Source: Sinotaia quadrata (Eukaryota; Mollusca; Gastropoda; Architaenioglossa; Viviparidae). Taken from it: 64,000 nucleotides of DNA. Location: the NCBI GenBank assembly GCA_028829895.1, contig CM054177.1, positions 82,318,663-82,382,662 of the forward strand. Direction: 5' to 3'. The number at the start of each line of letters is the position of its first letter. The first letter of the stretch is position 1. A program made the translations under genes and the position numbers. Of this stretch, positions 33,020 to 46,439 are shown piece by piece. The notes beneath the pieces are model-generated. The model was not told the DNA's origin. It ran no database searches and saw nothing but the letters and a program-made list of their open reading frames with translations.

Positions 33020-35700
33020 TAGAGATCTGTCAGAGTAAATGTCAAACACCCGTCAGTCATCGACTTGTACAAACGAAACAAACTGAGAGCTATATAGAAA
33101 TTAAGAGATTCTACACACTTTGCTAAAACTCCAAAAGAGAAGGCACCTCATTATTCCACTTAAAGTCTGCATTCAATTAGTCGTGTCTGTTTTATTATAC
33201 TCATTTTTTCGTTCGCATTAACAAAATAATGCCCAAGTTCATGCACACTAGAAGCTAATAAATGACGAAGTGAGTAGTTTCCCATTAGGTACTTTGACGT
33301 CATTGATACCGTTCAGATTGAGCCGTATGGTAAGGAGATGAATTTTAATGAATTTAGTGATTGGGGAATAAATATAATATATGTATATTTCTTACTTTTA
33401 CCAATAACATTTGTGAAACATATTTGTGGAAGTTTTTATTTTCAGTGATAATGTTTGTAGGATACACTTGTGGATTTTCTTACATGTAAGCGATAAGTTT
33501 TGTGAGATATGTGTGAGAAATTTATTTCAAAACGAGACATATAACATCTTATTTCAAATAAAATTTTTAAAATGTCAATATTATAAGTATTATGACACTA
33601 TTTGACAGTATATTTATGTCCAATTATGTGTTTTAGCATGTATTAAATACTATGTCTCTATAAAGTATAAACACTAATTCTGACGAATCCTACTTTTATT
33701 GTTATAATTAAATGAAATTAGAATTTTTAGCTGAGTATCACAGTAAGCCACTTTGTTTTCTGTCACATACTTTACCGCTGAAGTAAAGACTTCATAGACT
33801 AATTTAGCGTTGAGGTAAAAGACTTCATTGACCTACAAGATCCCTTGAGACTAATCTAAGCACACTTTCTCATATTAGCTTCTCGATTAGGCAATCACAG
33901 TAACACATTTCTAGCACACCTTTTGCTAGCAAGCTCCACAGTGGAGTTGGACACACTTTCCAATGCCTACAACAAGGTGCAGTGAATTATCACAACTGCC
34001 ACAATCTAGAAAGGAAATTTCTTGAATCCATCACAAGCATACAAGGAAAAGAAAAAACCTTGCTCCTTTTTGAAACATAATATCAGAGAGCATCGTTAAG
34101 TTCGAAGTTTAATCATCTCTATTCTCCATTCTTTCTTATAATCATTTTCAACTTACAATTCCTGTAACATTATTTATTAGCTGATATATCCATGCAACAT
34201 AATAATTACAATAATTACAACATAATCAATTATGCATACGTTTCTGCTAGAAACAATATCATGGGTTTAACCTAATAATATAAGTATCATAATTCAAAAC
34301 TGTAGAAATAATAGTCTTTTCACAGTATAATATATCAATAGCAAAGTGTATGAAATATTTTTAAGTCCATTATCTCTCAATCAATCAAATCAAATAATAT
34401 CACCATTAAGCTAACAATCACCTTTCATGACCGGACTTGAGTTACGTCAAAATCAAAGTGATTAGAATATAGAACTTTCTTCAACAGGTAACTTTTGGTC
34501 TCTACCCATTGGCTAGTTCGTTATTTATAAACCTTAAACTATTGTATAGCAAGAATCGCTCATTCACTCTGGACTGGTTTGGATTACATCAGCAAGTTCT
34601 AGAATATTCTTTACCTGAGTTATTTTAACTCTGGTACTTACAAAAATATCATCTTGTGCAGTAGTCGAAGGTCATGTCACATCGACATTTACAAACTATA
34701 TAATAATTAAGTTTAAAAATAGGACAACCAAATGTACTCCTTCACATTGTCTAAAGTAATTAGAGAACCGTAACTCTGTCACATGAATATTGTGATTCAT
34801 TTTGTCATTAGAGTAAATTTTTGTCATTAGAGACAATTTTTGTCCATCACACGCATGTAGCTGCTAAGTGAATGGCACACTCACTGGAAGCGTGCCATGG
34901 TCGCAGTGACATGTCTGGAACCAGCGCGTTCATGGACAGTAGCAGCAGACACATTTTAGCCGCCGAAGCAATTTACGGATTGGTAAAGAATGATCACGTC
35001 GAGATAACTCTTGTTAGATGTTTATGGAGCGCTCGTTTTCTCCGGAAATCTGGCTTTCCGACCAAAAGATCACCTGCTGGCTAAGCCACTCACCCAGTGG
35101 TTTACTTCAGTACTGGGTGGGAGAATACATTGCCAGCAACTATGCTAGCAAGCAGCCACCCACCCACCTTCTTGTCAACCAGTCAAAATATTATACTGCA
35201 ATACATATTTCAATTAATTTTTAATGAAGAAGACAGGAGTGTTTTTAATTACCATAAATTAATTGAGACACAGATTCCTCATTAGACAGTAGAGAGAATG
35301 AAGAAGCGAGTAAACGAATAGGAAAGGAAGCAACCAGCCAAAAGCCAGCCAGCAAACCAACCAACCAACTAATCAATCAAGTAATCAAACAAACGAGTAA
35401 GCAAGCAAACATTGAAGCAAACTAAAACCAGTTGTACAACGTTTTAAATTTTTTTTTCGAAAACAGAATACTGCACATTTTAATAAAGGTGTCCTTCACT
35501 TTTTAGTTCAAAAACAGAAAAAGAACACATTTTAATAAAGGTGTTCTCCATTTTTAAGTTCAAAACGAGTCGAAACGCACACGATTTGGAAAAGGGCGAA
35601 AATTAAATGACACACGCATTTGCTGCCTTGACAACGCCTGTCGATTCATTAACAAGCTGTGCACTAGCTAAATACAATCGTATGAAATCAGAGGAAAAAT
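33020..35700. other. Unique AT-rich sequence, no gene seen
   Basis: The longest stretch of the window without obvious tandem repeats. Short tetranucleotide-like (AACC/AAGC) sequence lies at 35330-35415. A slightly GC-richer patch at 34860-35110 has overlapping short open frames without recognisable domains. Confidence 0.4.
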
Positions 35701-35702
35701 TT

Positions 35703-35905
35703 TAAAGCCGGCTATAATCTTGTGACAAAAAAAAAAGGATTTAAAAAGTCGCTGTCATCTTGTGACATCAAAATAGACTTTAAAATGTCGCTGTCATCTT
35801 ATGACATCAAAATAGACTTTAAAAGTCGCTGTCATCTTGTGACATCAAAATAGACTTATAAAAGTCGCTGTCATCTTTTTACATCAAAATAGACTTTTAA
35901 ACAAT
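35703..35905. repeat. 39-bp minisatellite
   Basis: Five units containing AAAGTCGCTGTCATCTTGTG and ACATCAAAATAGACTTT. Confidence 0.92.
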
Positions 35906-36149
35906 AGTATTTAAAATGAAATCTATAATAAAGTAAATTAAACCTTTGTGCGTAGCAGACTTTAAAAAAAAATTAATACACGGGTATTTTGTAGTTTGAA
36001 ACTGTCTAGAAATTTAGGACATGATAAAACTATAACAGAACTAGATGTATTATATATAAAAATAAAATAGAAGGCATGTTATAACCAAATCAACGTTTAT
36101 AAAAATATCTGGGCATATCTATTCATTTTGTGCATTGGTGACCAAACCA

Positions 36150-36405
36150 AAAGGAACAACGCTTTCTTAGATAAATTAGTGATAAACAACGTTTTCTTAG
36201 ATAAATTAGTGATAAACAACGTTTTCTTAGATAAATTAGTGATAAACAACGTTTTCTTAGATAAATTAGTGATAAACAACGTTTTCTTAGATAAATTAAT
36301 GATAAACAACGTTTTCTTAGAAAAATTAGTGATAAACAAAGTTTTCGTAGATAGATTAGTGATAAACAAAGTTTTCGTTGATAGATTAGTGATAAATATT
36401 TTCAT
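36150..36405. repeat. 30-bp minisatellite
   Basis: Eight to nine copies of GATAAACAACGTTTTCTTAG plus ATAAATTAGT. The left copies are identical, and the rightmost have changed to AAAGTTTTCGT and ATAGATTAG. It gives 10-residue repeat ORFs on both strands. Confidence 0.95.
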
Positions 36406-36984
36406 GCATTAGGATAAAATGGTTTAAACTATGAATGTTTATTAGTCCTGCCGCAAACAATTTTTTCTTCATCTTTAAATTGTTTTTCTTCTGCAGAACT
36501 CAGACAATCATTCTCAAAGATTTTCATTCGATTTTTTTCCTCATCTTCTTGAATACTATACTCAGTCTTCGTGATGCATTTTATACGTTCTAAGGTTAGC
36601 GCATGCGCTTTGGAACGAATTTTCACGCATGCACAATATGTCAACTCAAAATCGAAGCTTTAAATGCTTCTAATTAAGTTTTGAGCATAACTCGTTTCTC
36701 AACAGTATATGTCTGTTTACTGGTCATCTTGCAACTACTCTGTGGAAACAAATAATCCAACGTTTCTTAGTTGCTGATCAGTGAACCGACATTCCCAACA
36801 GTCGGCCAATTTTCTTTGTACAAAGTGACAGGTGAATGAAACAGTGTTTAATACTCTGCAGGCCTTTCTGGAATTCTGATGGTGTAATAACGAGATAAGG
36901 AACACTCCTTATTTCTTGTAGTTATAAATTTTAAATGACTCTTGGACTACATCACTGACTGCGCTCGGTAAAGGATATATTCTT
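36406..36984. other. No gene seen
   Basis: Unique sequence without recognised features. Confidence 0.4.
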
Positions 36985-36989
36985 CTCTT

Positions 36990-37165
36990 GAATTTGAGAA
37001 CATTTACTACCCTTCCAGAACATGAATTCGAGAACATTTACTACCCTTCCAGAACATGAATTCGAGAACATTTACTACCCTTCCAGAACATGAATTTGAG
37101 AACATTTACTACCCTTCCAGAACATGAATTTGAGAACATTTACTACCCTTCCAGAACATGAATTC
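36990..37165. repeat. 34-bp minisatellite
   Basis: Five copies of GAGAACATTTACTACCCTTC plus CAGAACATGAATTC, with C/T differences at the end of the unit. Confidence 0.95.
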
Positions 37166-37494
37166 GATCAGTTCCAGTTATTTACTAGACCCGATTTCAT
37201 TATTATTGAAACATTCAGTGCGTCACGAAATTCAAACGCTTTTAACGTGTACAAAACGAAACTGCAACAAAAGCGGACGTTCCGGTTGAATAGACTTCAC
37301 GAGAACAATACAGTTATCACTAACAATAACAAATGAACAATGAAGTGTATTGATATGTCTGAACATCAACTGTGCATAGAGGGTGGCGGCTAACATTGAC
37401 ATTTTGTTGCCGTTTATTGGATTTTATTTAAGTTATTGAAATTATTACCCGTTGTCTATTCATGATGCATATGCATTTATAACGGTGTCTTCAG

Positions 37495-38040
37495 TTGTTT
37501 TTCTAACGCGTGTTTTATAACTAAAGAGATTTTAGTGCAACGGGCTGTCAAAACATTATGACGTAAGACTTGTATTATAACTTCAGATATTTGAGAACGA
37601 CGGATGTCAAACATTATGATGTAAAACATGTTTTATAACTAAACAGATTTCAGAGCAAAGGATGTCATAGCAATATGATGTAAGACTTGCTTTACAACTA
37701 AACAAATTTCGCAGCAAAGAATGTCATAGCATTATAACTAAAGAGATTTCAGAACAACGGAAGTCGTAACATTACGATTTAATACGTGTAATGCAACTAA
37801 AGATATTTCAAACCAGAAGTTGCGTAACATTATGTCGCAATTTAGGTAAGTTAAAGATATTTCAGAACAAGTGATATCATAAAATTATGTCGTAAGACAT
37901 TTTACGTAATTAAAGAGATTTCCGAACAACATATTTCATAACATTATTATGTAAGACTTCTAAAAAAAGAGATTTCAGTGAAAGGGATATCAAAACATTA
38001 TGATATAACACTTGTTATGTAGCCAAAGAGATTTCTGCCA
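37495..38040. repeat. Decayed minisatellite of about 57 bp
   Basis: About nine diverged units: AACTAAAGAGATTTCAGAAC, AACGGATGTCATAACATTAT, GATGTAAGACTTGTTAT. Confidence 0.88.
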
Positions 38041-38440
38041 TTACTATCATCACCACCACCACCACTATCATTATTAGCGACATCGTCAGCTGTAGTGTCA
38101 CCAATAGTTGCCGACAATAGTAGCAAGGTCATGGACAGATTCAATGACCTATATTTTAAATAAAATGGAAAAAAATAGAAAGTTTTTTTTTAGAGGCGTT
38201 TTATGCAGTGACTTATTTAGCTTACAATTACGTCATAAGGGAAACGAAGACCACGACGTGAAATCTAAAACTAGATGTACTTCAAGTTCAGAAAGCTGAC
38301 GGCACGAGAGTTTATATCTCATTTATATCATGGCTTTCAAACAACATCGTTAGTCTGGCTTCAGCTTTTTTCCTTATTTTATTTCTTCGGTCGTGGATTT
38401 CTTGGAGGATCCTGACCAAAAGAAGATTTTAAAGTGATAG
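38041..38440. other. No gene seen
   Basis: Short CAC/CAT triplets at 38047-38072, otherwise unique. Confidence 0.4.
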
Positions 38441-38444
38441 ATTT

Positions 38445-38870
38445 CTTTTTACCAGTAGTAAGAGAATGAAAATTGCCGGTAAAAGAGGACACAAAATGCC
38501 GGTAGTAAGAGGATGAAAAGTATCGAGGATGAAGTGTCAGTAGTAAGAGGATGAAAATTACCGGTAAAAAGACACAAAATGCCCTGTAGTAAGAGGATGA
38601 AAAGTACCGATACTACGAGGATGAAGTGTCAGTAGTAAGAGGATGAAAAGTGCCGGTACTAAAGTTTGTAAAGTGTCAATAGTAGGAGGATGAAAAGCGT
38701 TGGTAGTTAAAAGATGAAAAGTGCCGGTAGTAAAAGCATGTAAAATGCCGGTACTAAAATTTGTAAAATGTCTGCAGTACGAGGATGAAGTGGCGGTAGT
38801 AAAATGATCATAAATGTCGGTAAAGTGTCATTAGTAGGAAAACGAAAGTCCCAATAATATGTGTTCAAGT
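38445..38870. repeat. Variable repeat of about 24-40 bp
   Basis: Repeated GTAGTAAGAGGATGAAAAGT followed by GCCGGTA-like sequence with irregular spacing. Confidence 0.85.
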
Positions 38871-38914
38871 ACCGGAAGTGATAGTATGGTTCCAAATACC
38901 GGAAGTAATAATAT

Positions 38915-39180
38915 GAAAAGTACTAGTAGTAATAGTATGAAAAGAGCCAGTACTAAAGATATGAAAAGAGTCAGAACTAAAGAGATAAAAAGTGTCAGAA
39001 CTAAAGAGATGAAAAGTGTCAGAACTAAAGAGATGAAAAGTGTCAGAACTAAAAAGATGAAAAGTGTCAGAACTAAAGTGATGAAAAGTGTCAGAACTGA
39101 AAAGATGAAAAGTGTCAGAACTAAAGTGATGAAAAGTGCGTTAGTACGTAAAGTGTCGCTAGTAAGAGGATGAAACACAA
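38915..39180. repeat. 24-bp minisatellite
   Basis: About ten copies of AACTAAAGAGATGAAAAGTG plus TCAG. It is related in sequence to the preceding array (both share GATGAAAAGTG), so it probably expanded from a variant of it. The minus-strand ORF at 38831-39391 is a repeat artefact. Confidence 0.93.
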
Positions 39181-40190
39181 CTGCCATAAGAGGATGAAAA
39201 AAAAATGCTGTTAAGTAAATGTAGATACCAGTAGATAAAATTAAGACGCCAAGTGGGGTGTGTTCATAATGCATATAAGACATATAAGATGCTGTAATGA
39301 CAAAGATGATAAGGGCTTTGAAGAGGCTGTTAAACGTATAATATAATGATGACTTAATTAAGTAAAGTACCACATAATACCAGAACATCACTCGCCTGAG
39401 AGTTGTATATGATCATCACTGAACAAATTAATTTTAGTTTTCATTTTCCTTGCTAAACAATTGAACAATTTCAAATGCTGCGTAGAAATATATAAACTTT
39501 GAAAATTAAAATTTATAGGAAAGTTCCTTTCTTGTTTCGCTTAAGAATTAATCGATATCTCTTTTACAGCTTGAATTGATTTTGTTTCAAAATCATTTAT
39601 AATAATTTATTCATAATAATTAATTTAATTTATAATAATTTATTTCAGACACTTTTTTATTGATTGTTTTATATACTTGGTACTAGGAAACTAGTATGAC
39701 ACAATTTCTTGGATTCTTTAAAATAATAAATATTATATATCCTGGAATTATATTAAGTGTAGCATGCTTTTATTTTATTTTATAGAATCTGTGGGTATTA
39801 GCATGACTTTTTCTAGAGTTTTCATATTTGTAAAAAGATATTTCCTTGAATGGTGTGTTTGGTACTAGAATGGTATTGTCTGCATTTCTGTAGGCTTAGC
39901 AAGACATTCCTTGGATCTACAAGATAATGTCTTGTGTCTTGTAATTTTGGTGTTCCCTTTTGGCTCGTTAAAAACGGAAAATATTCACTCGATCCATTGC
40001 TAGTAGTGTGGACATTGCTGGCAGTTTTAATTTTTAGCTTGATTTCTCTCCATTCACTTTTTGTATACTCATTCATTTATTCTCCACATACTGCGATAAT
40101 TTTATGAAGTAAATTCCATTTCTGTCAATTGTTTCACCTTTGACTCATCATGTACTCTCAATATAATCTGGTTTCTTTGGTGATACATTT
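39181..40190. other. No gene seen
   Basis: AT-rich unique sequence. Confidence 0.4.
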
Positions 40191-40195
40191 TGTCT

Positions 40196-40335
40196 TCTCT
40201 CCCTTCACTCATTGTTAACTCTCTACGCCATCTCGTGTATTTTATCATGACTATATTTGATTTCTCTCCCTTCACTCATTGTTAACTCTCTACGTCATCT
40301 CGTGTATTTTATCATGACTATATTTGATTTCTATC
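40196..40335. repeat. 64-bp tandem duplication
   Basis: Two near-identical copies of a unit containing CTCCCTTCACTCATTGTTAA and TCTCGTGTATTTTATCATGA. Confidence 0.92.
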
Positions 40336-40361
40336 TTGTAGGCACAGGCAGTTACAAAGTT

Positions 40362-40445
40362 TCTTGAGAACGACTGTGCATTAGTAAGTTCATAAGTTCA
40401 TTTGAGAACGACTGTGCGTTAGTGAGTTCACAAGTTCATTTGATA
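40362..40445. repeat. Tandem duplication of about 40 bp
   Basis: GAGAACGACTGTGCATTAGT and GAGAACGACTGTGCGTTAGT, each followed by a GAGTTCA/AAGTTCATTTG-like tail. Confidence 0.85.
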
Positions 40446-40639
40446 TTGTGCCGAGTTCGAGAGTGCTTGGAGGTTCTCACTAAATTTCTGGACTCAAGGA
40501 GAGAGCACTCTGCTTGCAAGTTGAGGGCTGTATACGCTTGAGTTGCTCATGCTTTGGTTAAGACGTGCTCCAGAGTGCGAGATTGCTGAAGAAAGTGATT
40601 AACATCTACTTTTTACATGTGTCGATTTATATGGACAGG

Positions 40640-41150
40640 CCTTAAGGTAAAATGATGAACTAAGAGCTGAAGTATCGGTTGATGATGAAAGTGGGGGGGG
40701 GGGGAGAAAGAATACCCAACTGTGCGGCAGACTTCTGAATGCTGATTACCGGAAGCGTCTGGTTCCTGACTTGCGAGCGATGCATGATGGCTTGTTGGAT
40801 CCGAGTTCCATTCCCTGATTTCGCACACGGGCGCCACGTTGGGAGATGTTGGTCTGAGTGGGTGTCTGGTACATTTTATAGGTTGAAGTTTGCCTGCGAA
40901 GTGGTTAAATGCCTGTTCTTTTCACTTTGGAATTGTCAAGGGATCTTTAATGTGTACAGTCTGCCTGGTACAAAATCTAATAAAAAAAATCCCCGATATA
41001 TCGTCACACCCATCGGCTAGAGATGAAGCCAACCAGATTGAGTTAGGAAGTGGTTAAGTGTCACAATTTTTTCACCCCGAGCATGGATCATACCCCGGAT
41101 CAACTAGAAGCAAGAGTCTAACCTCCGATCCTACCATTTGTCTTAGTCGC
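40640..41150 (-). mobile_element. SINE-like non-autonomous element
   Basis: This segment is distinctly less AT-rich than its surroundings. Read on the minus strand it begins near 41150 with a tRNA-like head: GTATGATCCATGCTCGGGG resembles a degenerate B box plus T-arm. It continues through ACATTAAAGATCCCTTGACA (about 40945), a block I associate with repeated elements of aquatic invertebrates. The other end contains a second B-box-like GGATCCGAGTTCCATTCC on the + strand (40797-40814) and a G-run (40692-40704). No open frame of substance and no target duplication were identified, so both element class and ends are tentative. Confidence 0.4.
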
Positions 41151-41610
41151 TGACTGTTCTTTCACATAATCTCCCAAAGAAATCAACAAAAAACAAATAA
41201 GCAAAAATGACCATCGAACTAACCAACCAACCAAGAAAACAAGCAAGCAAATTAACAAAGCAACAGCGTGTAGCCATTTAGATTTTCTGAAACGAGAGAT
41301 TTCTTCCTACCTAAAATTGAAGGTATTTTTTAGTTTTTTTCCTTCCTTGAAAGGATAAGTTTGTAGGGGAAAAATTCTATATTTAGATAGATAAAGAACA
41401 TTTATTGCTTGACGATTACCCAAACTGCTTTTATTTGCGCAAGATTTGGTCAGCAGTTTTGGCTCGCCAAACCACTTAAGTAAGCTTTGGTGATTGCCAG
41501 CAATGCCTCTAACGAATCCATTCATTCACTGCTCCGTGAGTACGGCAATCTAAAATTAGATAATGAAAATTTATCCCTATCTGCTCTTGCAGGCCCTATA
41601 TAGGCTAGGT
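41151..41610. other. No gene seen
   Basis: Unique sequence with AACC/AAGC-like patches at 41217-41265. Confidence 0.4.
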
Positions 41611-41614
41611 CAAC

Positions 41615-42060
41615 ACGTCCAGTTTTTATAAATGTTTTATAAATGTAGCCAAATTACAAAGGTAAAAGAAATACCACCATTATACAATAGTCAAATAAAC
41701 ATGGTCAAATTGAATTAGTCATAGTAGTACAGATAAATTACAGATAAATCATTCAGTTATAGCTAAATGTCAGTAGTCAATTGAACTAGCAAATTGAATT
41801 AAGACAGAAATAGTACAGTTATCATTTATTGACAGCCAAACTTCAGTACTCATATAAACAGGCCAAATGAAGTAGTCATTAGAAATACAGCTGGACAGCA
41901 TATAATAAATAATACAACATTTTAGTAGTCAAGTAAAGGCGGACACATTACGAAGTCACATTAGAAATACAGCTGGACAGAACCAATTAAATAATACAAA
42001 ATATTAGTAGTCAAATAAACCCAACCAAATTACGATGTCAGATAATCAAACTGAAATAAC
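41615..42060. repeat. Decayed repeat with AGTAGTCA(A/T) motifs
   Basis: Recurrent blocks such as AGAAATACAGCTGGACAG (about 41880 and 41967) and AGTAGTCAAATAAAC suggest an old array of roughly 85-90 bp units. Confidence 0.6.
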
Positions 42061-42061
42061 T

Positions 42062-42325
42062 TTCTACAGTAGTCATGTAAACCCAACCCAAACAGTAGTT
42101 ATGTAAACCCATCCCAAAAAGTAGTCATGTAAACTCCACCCAAATATTAATCATGAAAACCTAATCCAAACAGTAATCATGTAAACCAAACCCAAACAGT
42201 AATCATGTAAACCCAACCCAAACAATAGTCGTGCAAACCCAACCGCAACAGTATTAGTGTAAACCCAACCTATATAGTAATCATGTAGACCAAACCCAAA
42301 CGGTAATCATGTAAACAACCAAAAG
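42062..42325. repeat. 26-bp minisatellite
   Basis: About ten units of CAGTAATCATGTAAACCCAA plus CCCAAA with substitutions. Confidence 0.92.
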
Positions 42326-42597
42326 TAAATAATTTATTCATATCACAAAGTGAAATTCCAAAATAAAATTATTATATTGATATATTCCAATTTGTGATAT
42401 ACTGCAATCAGTAAAGCTATAATTTCTTTGAAAAGTAGGCACCTTTTTTAAATCGGTGTGTTAGAAATGCTTATATGTGTTCTATCAAAATCTGCATAAA
42501 ATACACACTTTGTATGGAGTTTACACTCAGAATGTGCACAGCATACACGGACGAGTGCACTGTAAAATCAAATCACCTCGTCGACTGCGTTGATTGA

Positions 42598-42812
42598 AGT
42601 AGTCATGTGTGCAGTATTTACACATTTATAGTAAGTGTAATTCTCTTTTTATGCAACATATGATTTATAGCAACTGTAATCCCCTCTTCATGCACCATTT
42701 ACATATTTATAGCAACTGTAATCCCCTCTTCATGCACCATTTACATATTTATAACAAGTGTAATACCCTCTTTATGCAGCATTTATAATTCCTTTTTGCA
42801 GCATTTACACAT
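42598..42812. repeat. 42-bp minisatellite
   Basis: About five units containing ATTTACATATTTATAGCAAC and TGTAATCCCCTCTTCATGCA; two central copies are identical. Confidence 0.92.
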
Positions 42813-45060
42813 TTGACTAGTCACTGAGTCAACACGGAACCCACTCCTTTGTGGTCATGTGGGTTTTAACAGCTCTCTATTCTGACGGTATAACTGACTG
42901 ATTGGTACAAGTTCCGCTCCACTTGACTTGCCAGATCCCCTTTCTTGTAGAATGGAGTTGCCAATCGAATGCAGACGTTTACTGGTAATAATTATTGTGT
43001 TCAGCATTACCGGGATGCTCTGAGAGTTGGGGGTGGATGGGGTGGGGTGGGACGTTAGAGATTTTATAGAGCGAACTTTCATCTAGTCATAGTAACAGAA
43101 ATCTGCCGAAAATGTTACCAGCTGAGACGAAACTGGCTCGAAATTTGATTCCAAGAAGCTGTTGCCGGTTATGTTTACCGCTGTCACGAGGGGGTGTGGG
43201 TGTAAATAAATCGACGAAACTACTCGTGTATAATTTTCTCCCCCCGTCCAACCACCACCACCAGCAAAGGTATCAAGTTGACGATTACCTTCAAATCTCT
43301 ACGTAAACGAATAGTGAGCTAAATAAAATGGCGAAACTAAATTTACAGGATATTTTTTTTTTAGTTGCGTTCTTTCGAACTAGAAAAGTAAACAGCACAT
43401 ACGCACATACACACACACACGCACGCACTCACGCAAGCACACTTTTTGCATTCAGTATGATCTTCGCCAGCAAGCAGCAAATGGAGCACTGATTTGCTTT
43501 AAATAGCATCAGCTTACATCATTTACAACTGACAGTGGCCCTGTTCTCACGTCACAAATCTGTGTATTTGACGTAATCACGTGTCAGTTGTGCATCTCAA
43601 CCACAATAACAGTGCTGTGGTCTGATGTCGGTGGATGATATTTGTAAATCCTCAAGACTTCTGTGGTCAACTTCCGGTTTCCGTGAATTTGTTGCTAAGA
43701 AAGTATATTCGCTGGAGGCTTTTTTGTCGGTGAAATGAAAAGAAACACTCTGCGGAGGATTTTTTTAGCTGCCAAGCAGACAACCACTAACTCTTGGGAC
43801 TTACCTCCCATGGCATATGATGAACAATGAAGGGCGCATTACATTGACAGTGTCACGTTTGAATGGAAAATGTTTTATACAAGATTAATTTCTTCTTCGG
43901 TCAGCATGTACAACCAGGCACCACACAGTAGGTTTCAGTGCTTACAATCAAGGTTTATTGCTTTACATATATTACATGTAAGTCATTTGTTCTAAGATTA
44001 TTACGTCAGCATTAAAATGGAAGTTGACAGCAAAAAAACTATTTTTATAACAGTTACAGCAGCTATTTGACCTATAGGTTCAGAAAAGTCGTCGACAGTG
44101 TAATAAATATAAGTGTTACATTATACACTGGTCAAGAAGTTTTTAAAATTATCCCCCCCCTCCCCCACATACACACACCTCTTAATGCGTCGGAAGTATT
44201 TGGGTGGGTACCAGCTCTTGCATTAATGCAATGAGTTTTAAACTGTGTTCTTTTTAGATTGATATATATTACATACTCTTGCTAAACACGCCTATTGTAA
44301 ACAGTTGTTGCGTATTAATAGATTAAAGATCTGTATGCAGTTTGATTTGAACTAATTGATCGTCTGCATGGTTCTTCGGCCCTGTGTTTACAGGGGAAAT
44401 AGAGACTTGAATGTCTCGGCGTGGTTACTTGATTGTCTTGGAAATCCAGACCGACTTGATTAGCCTAGCAGAAAGCATGCGCAGGCACTCTGCCAGTCCG
44501 TACGGGCGCGGTAATAAAAAAAATGAAAGGGAGAGAAAACAACCCATCTCTCTTGATAATTTCATGCAAACCGGATGGACAATAAACCACAAGCACATGG
44601 GATCTCACTAAAGTGATGTACATGAAATATACTGCGAGAGAGAGTAAATGATTGAGGGAGTCTAAATGAAATAGGAAGAAGATAGAAGAAAATAAACTTG
44701 TCTCATTTAAAAACAAAACAGCTGATGTTACGTGGTGTCAAGATGGCTGTGAGGGTGTGGCCGGATCACTTTAGATTGTGGGTTGAGAGAGAGAGAGGAA
44801 AAAAATTAGCGCCCGAGGGCTTTATGACCTCTTGGGCTGGGTGGGTGATGGACCAGCGGGTAATAAAACTACAGTAAGATCGATACTGGGAAAAGGTGAA
44901 GGACAGGGCAAACCATTGAACAAGCGCTCAGACGAGTATTTCTGCCAGCCGGTAGGCGTCAGTGTCCATGTACATGTACTTCGAGAATGATCAAGTCGAG
45001 AAAACGAAGAGAGAGAGCTGTACTTAAGAAATGGAAGAGATGAGAGACAGACGAAAAGAA
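42813..45060. other. Mixed unique sequence, no gene assigned
   Basis: GC-richer than average in places (42840-43200, 43490-43850, 44380-44620). A CA-rich patch at 43398-43440 and a C-run at about 44152-44166 are present. The ATG-initiated frame at 44411-44611 has no recognised homology. Confidence 0.35.

Positions 45061-45061
<1 letters not shown>

Positions 45062-45112
<51 letters not shown>
45062..45112. repeat. (GA)n microsatellite
   Basis: About 24 GA units. Explains the minus-strand SLSLSL reading frames (44822-45220). Confidence 0.95.
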
Positions 45113-45114
<2 letters not shown>

Positions 45115-45411
45115 GCGTGTGAGAGAGATGGAGGATGTGTACATGTGTGTGTGATTTATTGAGAGGGGGGTAACTAAGCGGAAGGAGATGAGAAAGGAAA
45201 GAAAAATAAGTTAGAGACAAACAAACACACTAAAATGCATACTCACATTCAAACACAAAAATATTCACAATTTCACTTACAAATACACACATATGCACAA
45301 ATACAGACAGAGAATCGTACAAAATACACATAAACACTCATCTATATATCTATATCACACACACACAAAGGGAGTGATAATCCATAGTGATATTTTTCTC
45401 TTCAGGCCTGT

Positions 45412-45890
45412 GCCTTATATTTTGAACGGCTTTAGTAGCACGAGCAAACTTAATGCGGGAATTATAAAATCTTGTAAATATAGCTTGCCTTATATTTTTA
45501 TCTGAACGGCTTTAGTAGCACGAGCAAACTTAATGCGGGAATTATAAAATCGTGTAAATATAGCTTGCCTTATATTTTTATCTGAACGGCTTTAGTAGCA
45601 CGAGCAAACTTAATGCGGGAATTATAAAATCTTGTAAATATAGCTTGCCTTATATTTTTATCTGAACGGCTTTAGTAGCACGAGCAAACTTAATGCGGGA
45701 ATTATAAAATCGTGTAAATATAGCTTGCCTTATATTTTTATCTGAACGGCTTTAGTAGCACAAGCCAACTTAATGCGGGAATTATAAAATCGTGTAAATA
45801 TAGCTTGCCTTATATTTTTATCTGAACGGCTTTAGTAGCACAAGCCAACTTAATGCGGGAATTATAAAATCTTGTAAATATAGCTTGCCT
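45412..45890. repeat. 80-bp minisatellite, highly homogeneous
   Basis: Six copies with exact 80-bp spacing (CTGAACGGCTTTAGTAGCAC recurs at about 45422, 45502, 45582, 45662, 45742 and 45822). Only two variable sites are seen: CTTG/CGTG, and CGAGCAAACT changing to CAAGCCAACT in the last two copies. Confidence 0.97.
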
Positions 45891-46020
45891 TCAAAAGGAA
45901 ATACCGAAGGAAGCATGTGCTTCCTTGTTTGTTGATATGGAATCGGTTTTTAGAAATGTCTCTGCAGCACGAGACTGACACTTTCTCGAACATGGCTCTA
46001 TCGTTCTAACAAGCAAGGGT

Positions 46021-46225
<205 letters not shown>

Positions 46226-46439
46226 TTTCTCTGAATTTTTGCTTTCTGTTGATTTCTGCTTGCATCCGTTCATTCACCTATCTGTAAGTTTGTCTATCTG
46301 TATACTTTCTGAATTAGATGAGGGTTTTAGTAATTGATGTCTTTTGTTTTACCCCAGTTTTTTGTGACGTAGTTTTACCATATAATGGGATTATGAGGGA
46401 ATATTTGTCCCCAGGGAATGCATTTCAGTTAGGTTGCTT

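Noticed and set aside
38831..39391. 186-codon hydrophobic minus-strand ORF resembling a membrane protein
   Set aside because: Its LFISLVLT repeats are the reverse translation of the 24-bp array; hydrophobicity follows from base composition.
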